A stretch of DNA of 64,000 nt, taken from assembly GCF_003073045.1 (NCBI RefSeq), contig NC_037590.1:806001-870000 (forward strand), read 5' to 3'. The notes beneath the pieces are model-generated. The model ran no database searches and was not told the DNA's origin. It saw only the letters and a list, made by a program, of their open reading frames with translations. Below are positions 32,288 to 45,800 of the stretch, one piece after another. Numbering within the stretch: position 1 is the first letter of the stretch; every line of letters begins with the position of its first letter. The stretch comes from Pomacea canaliculata. Taxonomy: Eukaryota > Mollusca > Gastropoda > Architaenioglossa > Ampullariidae. Both the position numbers and the translations under genes were made by a program.

Positions 32288-35200
32288 TCACCCAACAAAT
32301 GGCAGGTTCCTGTTGAAGATGAGGAATTTCCCGTACACCCATGAGATGTAGTGCAGGACATCTGTGTACACACCCGGGCGTCTGGCCTCGCCACACCCGC
32401 TTCCCCAGCTCGACACACCTGTCACAAAGATTGGTGAGCAGTCACGTGGCAGTACATGGGGTATCCAAGCTGTTTGGCACTGAAGCGTGTTAACAGTTCA
32501 CCTGTCTTCTACTGAGACAATGTAACAACAAATTAAATGTGTTAGTAGTCAGGGCAACATAAAGGATTCTGTGAGTTTGACTAGTGTTATTGGATGGAGA
32601 GACTAGCAGAGCTGTGTAGAGAGAGACTGACAAGACTGTAAACAATAGTTTGGCAGACTGACAAGACTGTAAACAATAATTTGCAGACTGACAAGACTGT
32701 AAACAATAATTTGCAGACTGACAAGACTGTAAACAATAATTTGCAGACTGACAAGACTGTAAACAATAATTTGCAGACTGACAAGACTGTAAACAATAAT
32801 TTGCAGACTGACAAGACTGTAAACAAGAGGCCGCTCACCGTACACATAAAACAGTCCGTCCGTGTGTTTGGTCACCAGACCCGAGCCGCTGTCGCCCTGA
32901 AACATACCAAGCGCTCAAACCGTGTGACAAACCGGGGTGAGCAGAGTTCAGTCAGTGTAATAAACCAGAGTGAGTGGAGGTGAGGGTGAGAGGAGGCGAG
33001 AAAGGAGGATAAACTGGAAAAACAAGTTAGATAATGTTACATCGACTATAGTGGTAGGCATGAGTAGACAAAGTGTATTTGGCACAGTGAGCAGCAAGAA
33101 ATGAACAGTAAATGCGTGAGACAATCGGGAAGAGAAGTGAGAAGTGAGAGGGGGAGGCGCGCAGTGCCGCCATGTTGGTGTGTGATGGCGGTGCACGTGG
33201 CGCCCTCACCGTGCAGGCGTCAGGACCGCCGTTGACGTAGCCTGCGCAGAAGGTGCCGGCAGGTGAGAAGTCGACACCGTGAAAGTCCTGGCGAGCACAC
33301 ACCTCGTCCTCTATCACAGGTACCCGCATGTAGTTCAGCACCTCGTCTGTACCCGTACCTGCACATCGTCAACATTGTATTTTACACCTCGACGTGTGCC
33401 GCTCTACCAGCTTGTAGCACGTGATATCCTCCACTGCTGTAACAGCCTACTTGTAACATCTTACACTACTGTAACACCCTACTTGTAACATCCTACACTT
33501 CTGTAGCACCACACACTACTGTAACATCCTACACTGCTGTAACACCCCACTTGTAACATCTTACACTACTGTAACATCCTACACTGTAACATCCTACACT
33601 ACTGTAACATCTACACTGCTGTAACATCCCACTTGTAACATCTTACACTACTGCTGTAACACCCACTTGTAACATCCCACACTACTGTAACAGCTTACAC
33701 TGCTGTAACATCCTACACCACTGTAACACCCACTTGTAACATCCTGCCCTGTTACACTGTATCACGATGTAACATTCTACTTACAGGTATACTGCATTAC
33801 ACTTGTAACTTGTCCGAGTATTTTACAAGTAGAGTAGAGTATTACATATGCACCACCGTATTTTATTTATTTATTTATATTTGTGGCTGAGTGACGTCTC
33901 AGTCTGTTCTGTTATCCGCGTCTTGTAACTCACACCCATCACACACTGCTTCTCTCACACAGATCATCTACACGTTTAGACGACTGCTTACCTGGACGCT
34001 ACACACAACTCACCCAAGGTGTCTCCAAAGCCCGCCAGGTAGCACAGGGTACCTGCAGGTAGAGTGTGGGTAGAGGCAGGAAAGCACACGGGCCTGACGG
34101 TGGGAGTCTGCAGGGTGAAGGGCGTCTTGACTCTGACGAGGGCGATGTCGTTCTCGTAGCTGCTGGCGTTGAAACCCTCGTGCATGATGATCTGGTCGAT
34201 GAAAGTCATCTGCTGCCAGGACTCGTACTCCAGAAGTTTGCTCTTACCCGCCATGATGTAGTACAGGCTGGCCTGGGGGTGTCTGCTCTCACGCACCCGA
34301 CACACCAAACAATAAACAGTAGAGGTGAGACTGGGTCCATGAACATCGACACACGAGGTAAATAAACAGTAGAGGCGAGCCTGGGTCCATGAAGCAAGAA
34401 TGAGGGAATAAAATGTTTAAACACTAAATATTACCTGAAGGTTAACTTAAATATTTACAAAGCTGTAAAGCTGACCCCGGGGACTCTAACATCTCACCCC
34501 ACCCCCAACGACCTGAAAAGATTGACCTTTACTTTTTTACAAGGCACGCAGCGGTGTTCACACTGACATCAGGACACTTCAAGACGCTCACCGGTCTGCT
34601 CGGGTTGGGGGGACAACAAGGGTGACACCGTGAATCCCCCTCCCCCAGGAGTTTGAGGAGTGAGTTCACTTACCCGTGGAAGCAGTGAGCGGCGGTGATG
34701 ACGAGGTGTTCTGTCAGGATGGCGCCGCCACACACAATGTTGTTGGTGAGCCAGTCATGTATCGCCACCTGCACATGTAACCACGTGTCACCGTTGTATA
34801 TTTAACCTGTCTCACCTGTACAGGTAAACATTACCGCCTGTACGTGACCTATCATACATCACCACTGTACTACAATGTGTACAACAGCAACAACCGTAGT
34901 CAGTCACGTGGAGTGTGAGGGCAGGTAACTCACTGTCCATGGGAAATATTCGGCTGAAGTCACGTGACCCCCGACTACTCGAGGAAAGACGCTGGCAGAC
35001 GTCACAGAAGCCGCGGGGTTGCCACACGGTGACGTCAGCAGTGACGACAGCGGGCGACTCACTGAAAACATTCCGCAAACAATCAGCAACTGTCTTGACT
35101 CATGTTGCACACTAATGTAAACACTCACTTCACTCACCGTCCCCCAAATATTCCTCGCGACCCCCAGGAGAGGACTGGCCGCTGCTCTGTCCCATGTGCT

Positions 35201-35576
35201 GTGTCACTAACAACATTTTGAATGACTTTAATTTGAACATTTGCTGTCACAGACAACTGTCACGTGTGTGTGGTTCACTGGTCAACCTTATCGCAGACTG
35301 ACATAGTCTTTCGTTCGTCTGTGCCAGAGATAAGACCCTCGAGACTCCGTCTGCTCGAGCCCCTGTCTTTGTAACGGCTGCTCTGAATTCTCCACCACAC
35401 GTTTCCAGATAAAAGTGGGGACATTTCTGGGTCATTTTGTTTGTTGTCACAGTCTGGGGACGTCCTACACAATGGCAACTGTCAGAAACATGATAAAAAC
35501 AACATAAACAAAGGTATGAGCAACACTCACATAGCAAGTGCAGGAGACAGACGGACAGCGGGCTCCAGGTCCTCAT
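32288..35576 (-). CDS. Trypsin-like serine protease A, 7 exons, complete
   Basis: Exons 35531-35576, 34934-35061, 34674-34768, 34014-34282, 33210-33358, 32839-32896 and 32288-32418 give 876 nt, 291 residues, with no frame break. The start has a signal peptide (MRTWSPLSVCLLHLLL). The activation site is FPR/VVGGHV. The catalytic His is in LVITAAHCF, Asp in YENDIALVRV and Ser in GDSGSGLV. Asp six residues before the Ser (PDACTGDSG) predicts cleavage after Lys or Arg. SSWGSGCGE and PGVYTDV complete the fold. It should be a secreted zymogen of the S1 family; the substrate is unknown. It is the most divergent of the three local proteases and probably the intact one. Confidence 0.93.
32635..32830. 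repeat. Seven tandem copies of a 30-bp unit in protease A
   Basis: gcagactgacaagactgtaa followed by acaataattt, almost identical in each copy. The array ends 9 bp from the donor of the active-site-Ser exon (minus strand). Confidence 0.95.
33400..33775. repeat. Irregular minisatellite in protease A
   Basis: Copies of ctgtaacatcctacactact and ttgtaacatcttacac with varying spacing, in the intron between exons 33210-33358 and 34014-34282 and close to the acceptor of the former. Confidence 0.85.
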
Positions 35577-37125
35577 GGCTGCTGTCAGCTCTGATGGTCA
35601 AGATCCTCACTAGTCACGTGTCACTTCCGTTGTCATGGCAACGGGGTGCTAGCTGACTCTGCGGCCTATATTTTTAACGAATGACTCATGCGGATGTTTG
35701 TTTTTATATTCTATATATAAATATATATATTTTGCTTCGACTATCCCAAAGTTTGACGGTTACTGATAAGTTCACAGAATTTTACCTTCAGAGATAAAGT
35801 CAGCAGCAAGGTGAGTGGAGTTTGTACACGTCAGCACACCTAGTCACTGTGTGCAGTACACAACAACTGTCCTTACAGACGAGGGGACATCAGTGTGTAC
35901 AGGGCGACATGAACTTATATATGAACTCTGGAATAGCCCAGGTCGTAGTCAGATTAACGGGCTTGAGGTATGGATTACGGGAGATAATAATGAAAGATTT
36001 AATGAGAGGCGTTATTGACTTGCAAGATCAATGAGTAATAATATTTAATTACTTCAGAGGAGCAAAAAAGGTAGAGGACCTACAGCAGAGCCCGGAGGCA
36101 GTTTTGAATGGAAGGATTCAGATTCGCTAAAACACCTCTACCACATGTAAATATAGACCGTACTTCAAACATCAATAATAATAATAAAAATAATAACAAT
36201 AATAATAATAGCAATAATAACAAAAGTTCATCAAATAAATTCTCATTTTTTAAATTTCACCTTGGTGGTAGCCCAATGAAAACGCTCGGTTGATGCGAGG
36301 CTGGTATTTTCCAGACACACTGCCATGGTGCCTAGTGACCAATGTCTTCACAAGATCCTTTAAGTTGCACGAGTAGAAGTGTGGTTGGCCTCACTAGGCT
36401 GCGCTCAGTACAAGAGAATATTCCCCCACACGTGGGGAATAGTTCCCCTTCACATCAACACTTCAAACAACATCACGCACAAGAGCGAGAGTAACCTCGT
36501 GATATCATAATTGACCCCGGATATACCCAAAGGTCAGGGTCACTCTTATCGGGTGTTGCCATGCTTAGCCCCCATATTCTGTGTCCTTTCGTCATCCAGA
36601 GTCTGGGTCTATGTACAGTGTGGTGGTGGTGGTGGTGGTGGTTGGTGGTGGTGGTGGTAGTGGTGGTAGTGGTGGTGGGGGATGGCATTACCAGGCGGAT
36701 TTCTGGTGCTACTTTGATGTGTGTGTGTGTGCACGTGCGCGCGCGTGTAAAACAGGACATTGTCAGAAAAGCGAAAAAATGTTTCGTGTAAATGTAAGTA
36801 TCCGTTGCCATGGACACGATTCAAAATAGCCACCAATCAACCAGTTTCAAAATTTCATTCATAATAACACTTTGTAATGGTAAGATCCACTTTATTTTAC
36901 TTTTGTCAGTCGGATTCCAAGTTTCATTAACATGTACAAAATGATCCAAGAAAAGTAGAGTACTTAGGGAATACATCGATTAAATGAAATATTTTTAAAT
37001 GTGTTTTCAAGAGGTTGAGAGGTTGCTGTTGAAGCCAAAAGGACTTGAGAAAAGTCCTGTCTCCTGGTAACCTTTAAGGACAAACAATCCTATCTCATCA
37101 GGATCCCACTTGTAGTCTATTTATA
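35577..37125. other. Intergenic region between proteases A and B
   Basis: Contains a possible TATA element for protease A near 35669-35677 (taaaaatata on the minus strand), an AT-rich segment at 35700-35735, an AAT/AAC-rich microsatellite at 36170-36230 and a GGT microsatellite at 36620-36690. From about 36,790 rightward it belongs to the left arm of the B/C duplication. I see no gene. Confidence 0.6.
36620..36690. repeat. GGT/CCA trinucleotide microsatellite
   Basis: Simple repeat of tggtgg words. It yields artefact frames on both strands. Confidence 0.9.
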
Positions 37126-40100
37126 TCAGCCAATCAGCTCCAGGCAGGGCTGCACGTCCAGCTTGTTCATGTTGTCGTAGATCCAGCGCAGGTAGTAGGA
37201 CACATTGGTGTAGATGCCGGGAAACTTCTCTTCACCACACCCGAACCCCCAGCTAGCCAGACCTGTGTGGTGGACAAGGGTAGCACTCAATGAACTTTGG
37301 CACAAGAACGTTCTTACTTCCGGTCTTAAGATTAATTACGCTTTCACTTAGGTCCACATTCCCTTCTCTCGCACAAACCATTTGTCGCCAGCCTTACCCC
37401 ATACAAACAAACTGTCGCCAGACTTACCCACACAATCCATCTGTCACCAGACTTACCCCATACAAATAAATTGTCACCAGACTTACCATCTGTCACCCGA
37501 CTTACCCCATACAAACACATTGTCACCAGACTTACCTCGCGCAAGCCATCTGTCACCAGACTTGCAGATCAAGGCCCCTCCACTGTCTCCCTGGGACACA
37601 CGTGACAGCGACAGCATGAGACAGAAAGTGAGACGGACGCTCTAGCAACACGTTTGACACGTGCTGTAGGTCTCCATACCCAGTCAAGTCCACCCCGCCA
37701 TGACCACATCCTTCCACAGAAGTATACATCGTCCCGATACCAAAGTCAAGTGGATTCAGGCCCAACAGACATTAATCATGATGACAGGAGGGGCTAATAA
37801 CCTAAAATATTACCAACAGACCGTGAGTTGTTCTCACATCTGTAGCCGCCATCTTATTAAACACAGCTGGTCGCTTGTCAATACTCACAGAACTAATCTC
37901 ATAACCACAAACACAATTTTCTCTGTAATCATTGCTATTATTATTATTATTATTTTTTAAAGCTTTGCCATAACAAGTCTGAGGTTTGTATTAAAAGTAT
38001 TTTCAGGCGCTATTAACATGAAACAGGTGTCACAGGTGTCACAGGTGTCACTGCTTGTGTTTATTAAGCCGAGGCTTGGGACGGTCTGGTCCTGGCGGGG
38101 TCGAATCCACTGAGGCAGAAAGTCGAACTGGAGGGGTCTCGCTTGGGTTGCAATGACCTGTGACCTGATAGAACAAGCAGCGAGATGGTGTTTGGTCGAA
38201 TGGCACCGCATCCTGGTCATTGTTTTATCTCAACCAGCTCTCCTTTGTCGACTGTGCTTCATCAACGACACTTTTTACAGAAGTCGGTATTTATGAGAAT
38301 AAAACATTGTGCACGATTGTTTGTTTTATTGCCACATTTTACAGAAATCGCAGAATTCGTATACCACGGACACTGACCTGTCCTAGTGTCGATTGAACGA
38401 TTGCTCGTTTTTAGTTTTGTCTTTTTCCCCAAGTACTCATTTAATCTCGGGGTAGTAGTCCAGGAAGGGGGGACTCGATGCAATCAACATGACAATAGAG
38501 GAAGTCAACACCTGACGACTTTCCTCCCCTCAGACTGTGTACAGCTCTTTCGACCTCCTCCCGTAGGACTGGCAGGTCTGCAGGTCCACTGTCTCTAGTC
38601 TCCTTGTTTGGAGGATGTTGGAGGTCTTCAGCTGGAGGTTGTACACGTCCTTGCAGTACTCAGTCCATCGGTTAAGTACAGCATTGCCTTCTGTGAGAAG
38701 GCGGCCATTGCTGTCTTCGATGACTGAGGTCTTGTGCTGACCTGTCCTAGTGAGGGTCTTTAGAGGCTGGGCCTTCTTGCTTTGACCTCGTGTCCTTCCA
38801 TCCTCTGTGTTCCGACACTGGCTCTCAGCGCCATTCTCTCTAGCTGCCTTCCTTCCTTTCTTGATGGCACAGTTCACTTTTCAAGGCCCTCCATTGGCTA
38901 CAGATCTCTAGCATGTCATTCATGATCCATGGCTATTTACAAGTATTTACAAAGATAGATAAAATGTTAGATAACCCTACTTTTCTATTTAGGAGTCTGT
39001 GTTCACCACTTCTCCTTGTCGGCAGACGGAAAAATGGCGGCAGCGCGACCACATGGTCTTTAAACTAGTCACGTGGTCTTTACAGTAGCCAATAAGGGCT
39101 TACAGTCTTGTGAGAGCCTGTCTCACAATAGCCGGTCACAGACTGGCAAGACACCCTGGAGGGTGGTGCACACCGGGTGGTCAGAGGGAGAACTGACACG
39201 AAGGTCATAGACTAGACTGGTCGTCGTGCTACATGTTACATGTTACATGTTACCAGCGTTACATGTTACAGGGTTCGTGTTACAGGGTTACACATATATT
39301 ACAGGTTACATGTTACATGTTACAGGGTTCATGTTACAAGAGATGGAAGTCCATTCCCGGAATGAAAACAAACGTCTTACTGCGACCTCTCTCAGTTACA
39401 ACCATTTGAAGGTTTGATTTATTGGCTGTAAGCCCTGAGGATATTTTTAGCCATAACATCATAATAGGATAATAGTATTAGAATAACAAAGACAATAACA
39501 ATCTCTGACATGATCATGGTAAATCGTAAGGAGTCTTAATAAGGAGGATGTTCATGTACTTCTGTTCAAAGTAATGCTTCTGCTAACTAAATTCTTTGGT
39601 CCCATTCTTCAGTTTTAAGGGGTGCAAATTGGAATGGGACCCATTGGACGAAAACTGAAGGGGTCCTCCGAACTTTTGTGGCGTACTGTACGCAATTTTT
39701 TGCGTAAGCAGAAGCCCTGAATACATATATTTATAAAGCTCAGTCAGTCGCTTGCCTTCATTACCATTGATTACCACTACCATGGCCAGCAGTACTCAGA
39801 CAATGTTAATAAATATTCCAGGGAGATCAGTCAAACTTCTGAGGGACATAACTTCACATCTGTCGAGTGAATGTAGTGGGTCACGTGACTGTACATAGGT
39901 ATGTCTGTGTACATACTGCAGTCCTTACGCATCTTTCTAGAAGTCTAATTGTATAATATCTTTGTCTAGATGGTAGCAAGTGTGTCACACTAGTAACACT
40001 AGGTCTTGATAGCAACAATATCTATATCTTAGTAGCAATGATATCTATGTCGTAATAGTAATAATGTCTATAAGTCGCAATAGAAATCATGTCTAGAAGC

Positions 40101-42628
40101 CCCAATTTTAATAATATTGATGATGTAACAACAGAGCTCACCTCACAAGCATCTTTGCCTCCCTGTCGGTATCCTGCACAAAGGTCTGCACGGGGAGGAA
40201 GTCGCTGCCATACCAGTCGCGGGCTGAGCACTGCTCGTCACTGACAATAGCAACTGTCACCTCGTTGAGGACGAACTCAGTGCCAGTGCCTGAGTCATGA
40301 CAGGACACACTTTACACTTGTCACAAACCTCTTTTAGCTTAGCTGGGAAAGAGAGAAGAAATGGAGAAGCAGGGGGAAGGTGCGATGGGCGCGTGTCATG
40401 AGATGTCCACAGTTTCAGTCAGGGATGTGAACATGTCGAAATGTGAACAGAGGGAGGAGCAGACAAGAGTTTTGTTGTGCTTTGTTTGTCATTCGTGTGC
40501 TGGCTTCTCCCTCCACTGGGTCTGGGAACGGGAAGGTCTCCCGGGTACAAGTCCTGCCAGACCTGAGCAAACTTGTCAAAGTGAACCTGTGGAGGTGGGT
40601 GTGTCTGTCAGTGTCTGGTGTAAACACGGCGGTTGATGTGTTGTTTGAATGTTGTGAATCAACAGTACAATTTTTGTTTGGAGAGAGTGATATATAGTTT
40701 TTTGTGGGACTGCCCTGCTAAAATCGGTCAAGAGGGGTCAGGGGGCTTTCAGTCGGTTGGGGTCAGCGGGCCTTCAGTGTGTTGGGGTCAGCTGGCCTTC
40801 GGTCTGGTGGGGTCAGCGGAACGTTGTAGCTACCTACCTTGTGTGGACCCCCAGCCGGCCATGATGCACTCCTGGCCTGCGGACAGTTTTTGCTCTTCTT
40901 GCAACAAGCAGATGGGTCTGACGTGGTCGGTGTAGTTGAGGTTTTCGTGGAGGAGAAGGAGGGCGATGTCGTTGGCGACTGTGCTGCGTAAGTAGTGTTC
41001 GTGCATCACCAGGCGCTCCACCTGCCCACATCGCCAAGACATGCACACAATTCGACAGATATGGACACAAATTCGACAGATATGGACAGCTGGACACAAG
41101 AAGTCTACAGATCTCGACACTAGATGTCTACAGGAATCGACACGTCTACATACCTCGACAGAAAGCGTAGACACACCTTGACACAAGATAGCTCGAGACA
41201 AGAAGTGTACACACTTCACAGGCAAGATGTCGGCATACTATGAGATAAGATGTGACACCTCCGACACTTTACCTTAACAGAACTTGAGGCCGAATGTTAA
41301 CAGCTTTAAAAGATTCGGGATGTGTTCTGGTGTCTACATCCCGCATCTCTGGTCACCCACCGTGAGGATCTGTGTGTGGGTGTCCACCTGGCCCAGGTGA
41401 TGTTTACCAGCCACCACCTTCCACCTGCGGATGTCTTGACTGGTGGGACTGTGGATAAAGTGGCGTGACCTCAGTGTCAAAGAGCAAAGGTCGACGTTTG
41501 TGACAGGCAGTCAGTACATTTCACAACATAGCGACAACTAGATGGACTGTTTGTGTCTTTATGTTAAAGGCAACATGTAAATTGAGGTGACCAGCACCAA
41601 CACATTTCAAGTGGACAAGGGCTGTACAGGAACAACACATACACAGGCAGCCAATGCAGGGAATGCAGTCACTGGCGTAGAGTGATCAACAGACAGAATC
41701 AACAGACTTCAACAAAGATCCGGGCAAGTTATTGTCATGCAGTTCTCTCTAACATCATCCTTACTCTTCAAAACAGTGAGCAGCAGTCAGCACCACCCGG
41801 TCATGGATCAGCGCGCCGCCACACACCGCAAAGTTCTGCTCCGCCAGAATCACCTGGAAGTACACGATGACTATGTTTACACCTCCTCCAGACTTAGTTC
41901 TCTGACTGTCTCAGCATACTCTACAAGTAGACAGCCATCCTTGTTCTTTTTATTCTCCTTCGCCACTATCACCTGTACGTCGACAACCCACGGGAGTAAC
42001 GACAACTATGGATCACGTGACTACAGCTGCTTACCGCCCATGGCCACGCTCCCACTATAGCCTCCGTCCCTCCAACGATGCGTGGCTTCATGGCTGACTG
42101 ACCACAGGGACGGGCGCTGTCACACGTCGAGTGCAGTGGTCCTCCACGGGCTGCTGCTGAAATGGTGAAACATGGGTACCTTGCATCACAATGTCTGGAC
42201 ATCTTTGATAAGCTGGCGACATCTCGCTTCACAGGTACACAGCGACCAAAGGAAAAGATGGAGATAGTCTTGAAGGCCCATTGAAGGCTTAATTAAGTAA
42301 AAGTTCAGGAAACAACGTGAAATACGGAAAGACTGAAGGACGAAACAAACATCGATTCGACAAGCAGGTGAACAAAGACATTGTTTCTAAAGTCTGTAAG
42401 ACAGACCACAGATGTAAAGATTCCAACACCCATGCTACAATAGTTTGAGTTGTATACCAATACCTGCAAGTTGTTATCGCTTTCATCCTCCATATCTCCC
42501 CATCCAACTCTCCCATGAGCCCTGTAGGGGTACACTAGGAGGGAGAGATGTATCAACAAATAAATTGTACAGAAAATGAACTTACTTGGCAGTAACATCA
42601 GGAAGCCAAGGACCACGAGTCCCACCAT
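37126..42628 (-). CDS. Trypsin-like serine protease B, 8 exons, one-base frameshift in exon 6
   Basis: Exons 42586-42628 (signal peptide MVGLVVLGFLMLLP), 42035-42156, 41765-41853, 41361-41448, 40838-41021, 40142-40289, 37536-37590 and 37126-37262. Activation site KPR/IVGGTEA; His in VVLTAAHCFED, Asp in VANDIALLLL, Ser in GDSGGAL with Asp at the S1 base (KDACEGDSGG). Exon 6 is 148 nt where 149 is needed: after SDFLPVQTF the frame changes between 40180 and 40181, and CAGYRQGGKDAC continues in the next frame. With one base restored the product is 288 residues. It is either an assembly error or a decaying copy. A TATA box at 42747-42752 supports expression. Confidence 0.85.
37380..37560. repeat. 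Minisatellite made of duplicated exon end plus 5' splice site (protease B)
   Basis: On the minus strand the active-site-Ser exon ends ggcttgcgcgag/gtaagt, and the array repeats ggtaagtctggtgaca plus a variable atgtgtttgtatg segment. There are six GTAAG donors including the genuine one at 37535. Some units carry the exon words gtgacagatgg and cttgcgcgag, so the coding end was copied together with its donor. Confidence 0.92.
38530..38880 (-). mobile_element. Fragment of a non-LTR retrotransposon reverse-transcriptase ORF
   Basis: The minus-strand translation contains SQCRNTEDGRTRGQSKKAQ, SVIEDSNGRLLTEGNAVLN and RWTEYCKDVYNLQLKT. This resembles the segment between endonuclease and reverse transcriptase in animal LINE ORF2 proteins (the rWteyf.eLyn type region). 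It is truncated and frameshifted at both sides. It lies only in the protease B intron, not at the matching place in C. Confidence 0.75.
39226..39340. repeat. ACATGTTAC tandem repeat
   Basis: Repeats of tacatgtta with an agggttcatgt variant, inside a protease B intron. Confidence 0.85.
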
Positions 42629-42746
42629 TTCTCTCTGAAGAGACCAGAAGTATTCGACTGTCTTCGTCTGTTTCCTCCCAGTGTGAGCCTCCCTTATCAG
42701 AGTCTACAAGGGTCACTCGGGTGGGATACTCAGGGCTCGAGCCCTG

Positions 42747-42752
42747 TTTATA
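42747..42752 (-). promoter_or_regulatory. TATA box of protease B
   Basis: TATAAA on the minus strand, about 120 bp before the ATG, leaving a 5' UTR of around 90 nt. The aligned region upstream of protease C keeps the flanking words (acaagga and ctcgag) but not the TATA. Confidence 0.5.
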
Positions 42753-42839
42753 CGAGTCAACACACGATCCTTGTCTTGGGGAAGACCGTACGATGGAAGC
42801 CCTGTCTTAAGGACACACCATGCAACATCTTTTCTTCAT

Positions 42840-45800
42840 GATCAGGCTAAGTTCATTTTAAAACAATAATTCCCAAAACATAAGTCATAATTATGTTTAA
42901 TACTCAAACTATAACCCTGTAAACATCGGCAATCCTCACCTGCCACTGGGAAAGCAGAAGCAAATGAGTTTCTATACTGGAGTTCTACACACAAACAGTA
43001 TTTGTCACAGTCAGTGTGGCTCACCTGTGGATGTCAGCGAGTCAGAAGACACATCGCTCAGGTTGTGTTCAAGGGAATCCAACCCTACAGACTTGAACTT
43101 TATCTCGAAAATTCCACTGAAGTTAAAACAAAATTGCAAACCAAATTCACTCAACAGACTGGAAAGAAATCTCCTCCATACCAACATTTGAATGAACAGA
43201 CAACAATCACAGTCACTACAGTCCACCTTGTGTGACTGATTCTCTGTTACTAAGGGGATCACTTGAGTTCATTTCCCAGGTTATTGCTGTTAATACAACA
43301 TAAACACTTGTGAAATGTGTGTTTGTCTAAGATAAACTGTAATTTTTATTAGATGGATGGTTAATTTCCAGCATCACATTTTTATTTTATAGTTACAACT
43401 GACTTTTGATAATGACTTTTTGAGTTGTATACTATTTCAAGTAGAAGAATAAAACATTGCAAACATTGGATACATATTTATTTATCAACAATGGCGCTGA
43501 TGTAGGAAGATATTTCTTTTTATTGCAAGTCAAGGACTTGGCTGGACTCTATTGTATACAATCGCTTTTTAAATGTTTTGAACAAATTCTTGAGTACGAT
43601 GCTGTGACAAAGTTTGAAGAAAGCCGAAATGTGTATAGACAGATCTTTGCACACTGTTCATCCACTGGAGTCTGTTATCTTTAGGAAATAACAATGAACA
43701 CAAACTAACTCTGGGTGTGGAGGAGAACATTCAATAAACAGCACACTATGTCTGGTCTTTTCTCTGTTACCGACGATTGCATCATTCCGCTGCGAATTCC
43801 CGTGAGAGAAAAGCATTAATATAATATTTATCGTGCCTCGTTGTTATAAAGTATCACTGGAGTATGTTTGTATGATACTTTCTGCTCCACTTCTAGGGAT
43901 CTTCACTAGGCGCTCGTGTTGCCCTGTATGTTGGCCTCAGACTGTATGTAAAGGTAGCTTGAAGAGGGATTGTTTGCTGACGTGTCTGCTTCAGTGCCAA
44001 GCACGTGACGAGAATCTGCGAGACGTTGTCATGACTACAGCAGCCTGCAAGTCCGCCTGACGTGAATGTCGAGGTGTCTAGTGTCAGGCCAATGTTGACA
44101 TTGAGATTTGTTGGGACGCCTCGGATAAATGGTGTCCGTCTTCTCCACACAAGTGTGGCACTTGCTCACCCACCACGTGCATTGTTTGCTGTCAGTGGAG
44201 TGGAGGTCGTATTTCACGACGACGACATCGTCCACAGACCGCGCCATTGTTGTGGACCGTCTACACACCACTCGGCATGCCTGAGGCAACAGTCGGCAAC
44301 AGTTGGCAACACGTGTCTTGACCTGAACACACTTCTCATGACACTCGTCCTCATCTTGCTGCAAGGTCTTAACTTGAGGACGAGGCTGACAGCCACAGGG
44401 TCACGGTAGCCCTATATGCTAGTCCATCCATATGCTCTCCTAGTTCACCTGATAAGCTTGTAGTCGTTCCTCTTCTGAACTGCTTTCCACCTGTGGTGTG
44501 ACGTAATGTGACGTGACGTGACGTAACGCACGCGGATGTTGGACAGAGTAGAGGCGAGGCAGGTGTGAAAGCCCGGAGAGGTCAGGTCAGGTCTTTTCTT
44601 CATTTACCTTTTCGCTTTTTCTGTATACATATCATTGTCATATCATGCAATGTACAGGTAACTCACGTCTTGTTCTCATCTGATGTTATTTACAATGTAT
44701 TATTTAAAAATACACTTGAAGTTTTCCTTTGAGACAGAGAAGGTAAAATTATTGCTAATCAAAACAAATCAAACTTTATTGTCTCTTCGAGAAAGTACAA
44801 GACAGAAATTTTTATTTTGCTCACAAACCCAACCACATATGCAAACATAATATGAGCACATACATATGTAACATAATGGTCAGACATTCAACACACACGC
44901 ACTCCTACACCTTCTCTCACATACATGTGAACCTGCTAAGGATGATGCCAGGTAGTATGGCAGCCTACGAGTCCTTGTGTCTTTTATTGAGGATGATGGT
45001 GGCTGCTGGCAGCAAGGATCTCTGGTAGGCAGGTGTTCACGCAGGTGTTCACGCAGGTGTTCACGCAGGTGACACTTTGTAGCGCCTGCCCGAGGGCACC
45101 AGCTGGAAGTTGGGATGGACTGGGTGTGTTTGGTCTGAAATGATGTTATCTGCCATCTTTCTGACTGCATGAAGGTACAAGTCAGACAGCGGCAGCTGAG
45201 GTGTACCTGTCATGCTATTTGCCTGGTGGAGGACTGGTCAGCCTTGTCTTGTCTTTGACGAGGAGTGACCATACCAGGCGGCGATGTTAAATGTCAGGAT
45301 GCTCTCAACAAGAGACCTGTAGACAGTCTCCAGCACTCCAGAGCTGACCCTTGGTGGCGGTGGTGGTGGTGATCGAAAGGAGTTATTAGCTGTCCTTACT
45401 GAGATAACCTGCATCAGCAGCCGACTGTGTGACCGCTAACTACACACGGCGGTGAGCACGGACACAGAGCGTGTGCGTGTTTGTATGCGTGTGAGTGTGA
45501 GAGAACATGAAATGTCCAGAAGACCAAACAATCAAAATGTAACTATTTAAAATTTGTCTGTTGCTGTCCTGTTGTCAGTATCAGACCAAACGTTCAGGAT
45601 GTAAACGTCAGAAATTAGGTTGATATTGTCCCGCAGCAGACTCATCATGCACACATTTGTCCAGTGACCGAGCAATCAATCAGAATGTAAAGAGTTAAAT
45701 TTATCTGACACTATCCATGGACAGATCAAACAATCAGAATGTAAAATTTAAATTTGACATCACAGAGCGGCTGAACAAACGGTCGAATCTTAGAAAGTCA

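Larger units (their letters stand above)
36790..44200. repeat. Segmental duplication, copy 1 (contains protease B)
   Basis: Matching blocks with copy 2 (about 46,100-52,000) include the 3' flank (36840-37150 versus 46620-47035), every protease exon, intron stretches such as 41460-41760 versus 49240-49500, and the upstream flank (43950-44110 versus 51820-51980, word gagaatctgcgagacgttgt). The block is longer than copy 2 in the intron upstream of the active-site-Ser exon. Ends are approximate. Confidence 0.85.

Noticed and set aside
36561..36829. Val/Gly-rich ORFs
   Set aside because: Translations of the GGT microsatellite.
43457..43684. 75-codon plus-strand ORF between the proteases
   Set aside because: AT-rich region, no homology, and no promoter or splice signal that I would defend.
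44500..44535. GACGT repeats as a CRE-like regulatory cluster
   Set aside because: TGACGT words are common across the whole window (for example in introns near 13,000 and 15,900), so this cluster is not distinctive.
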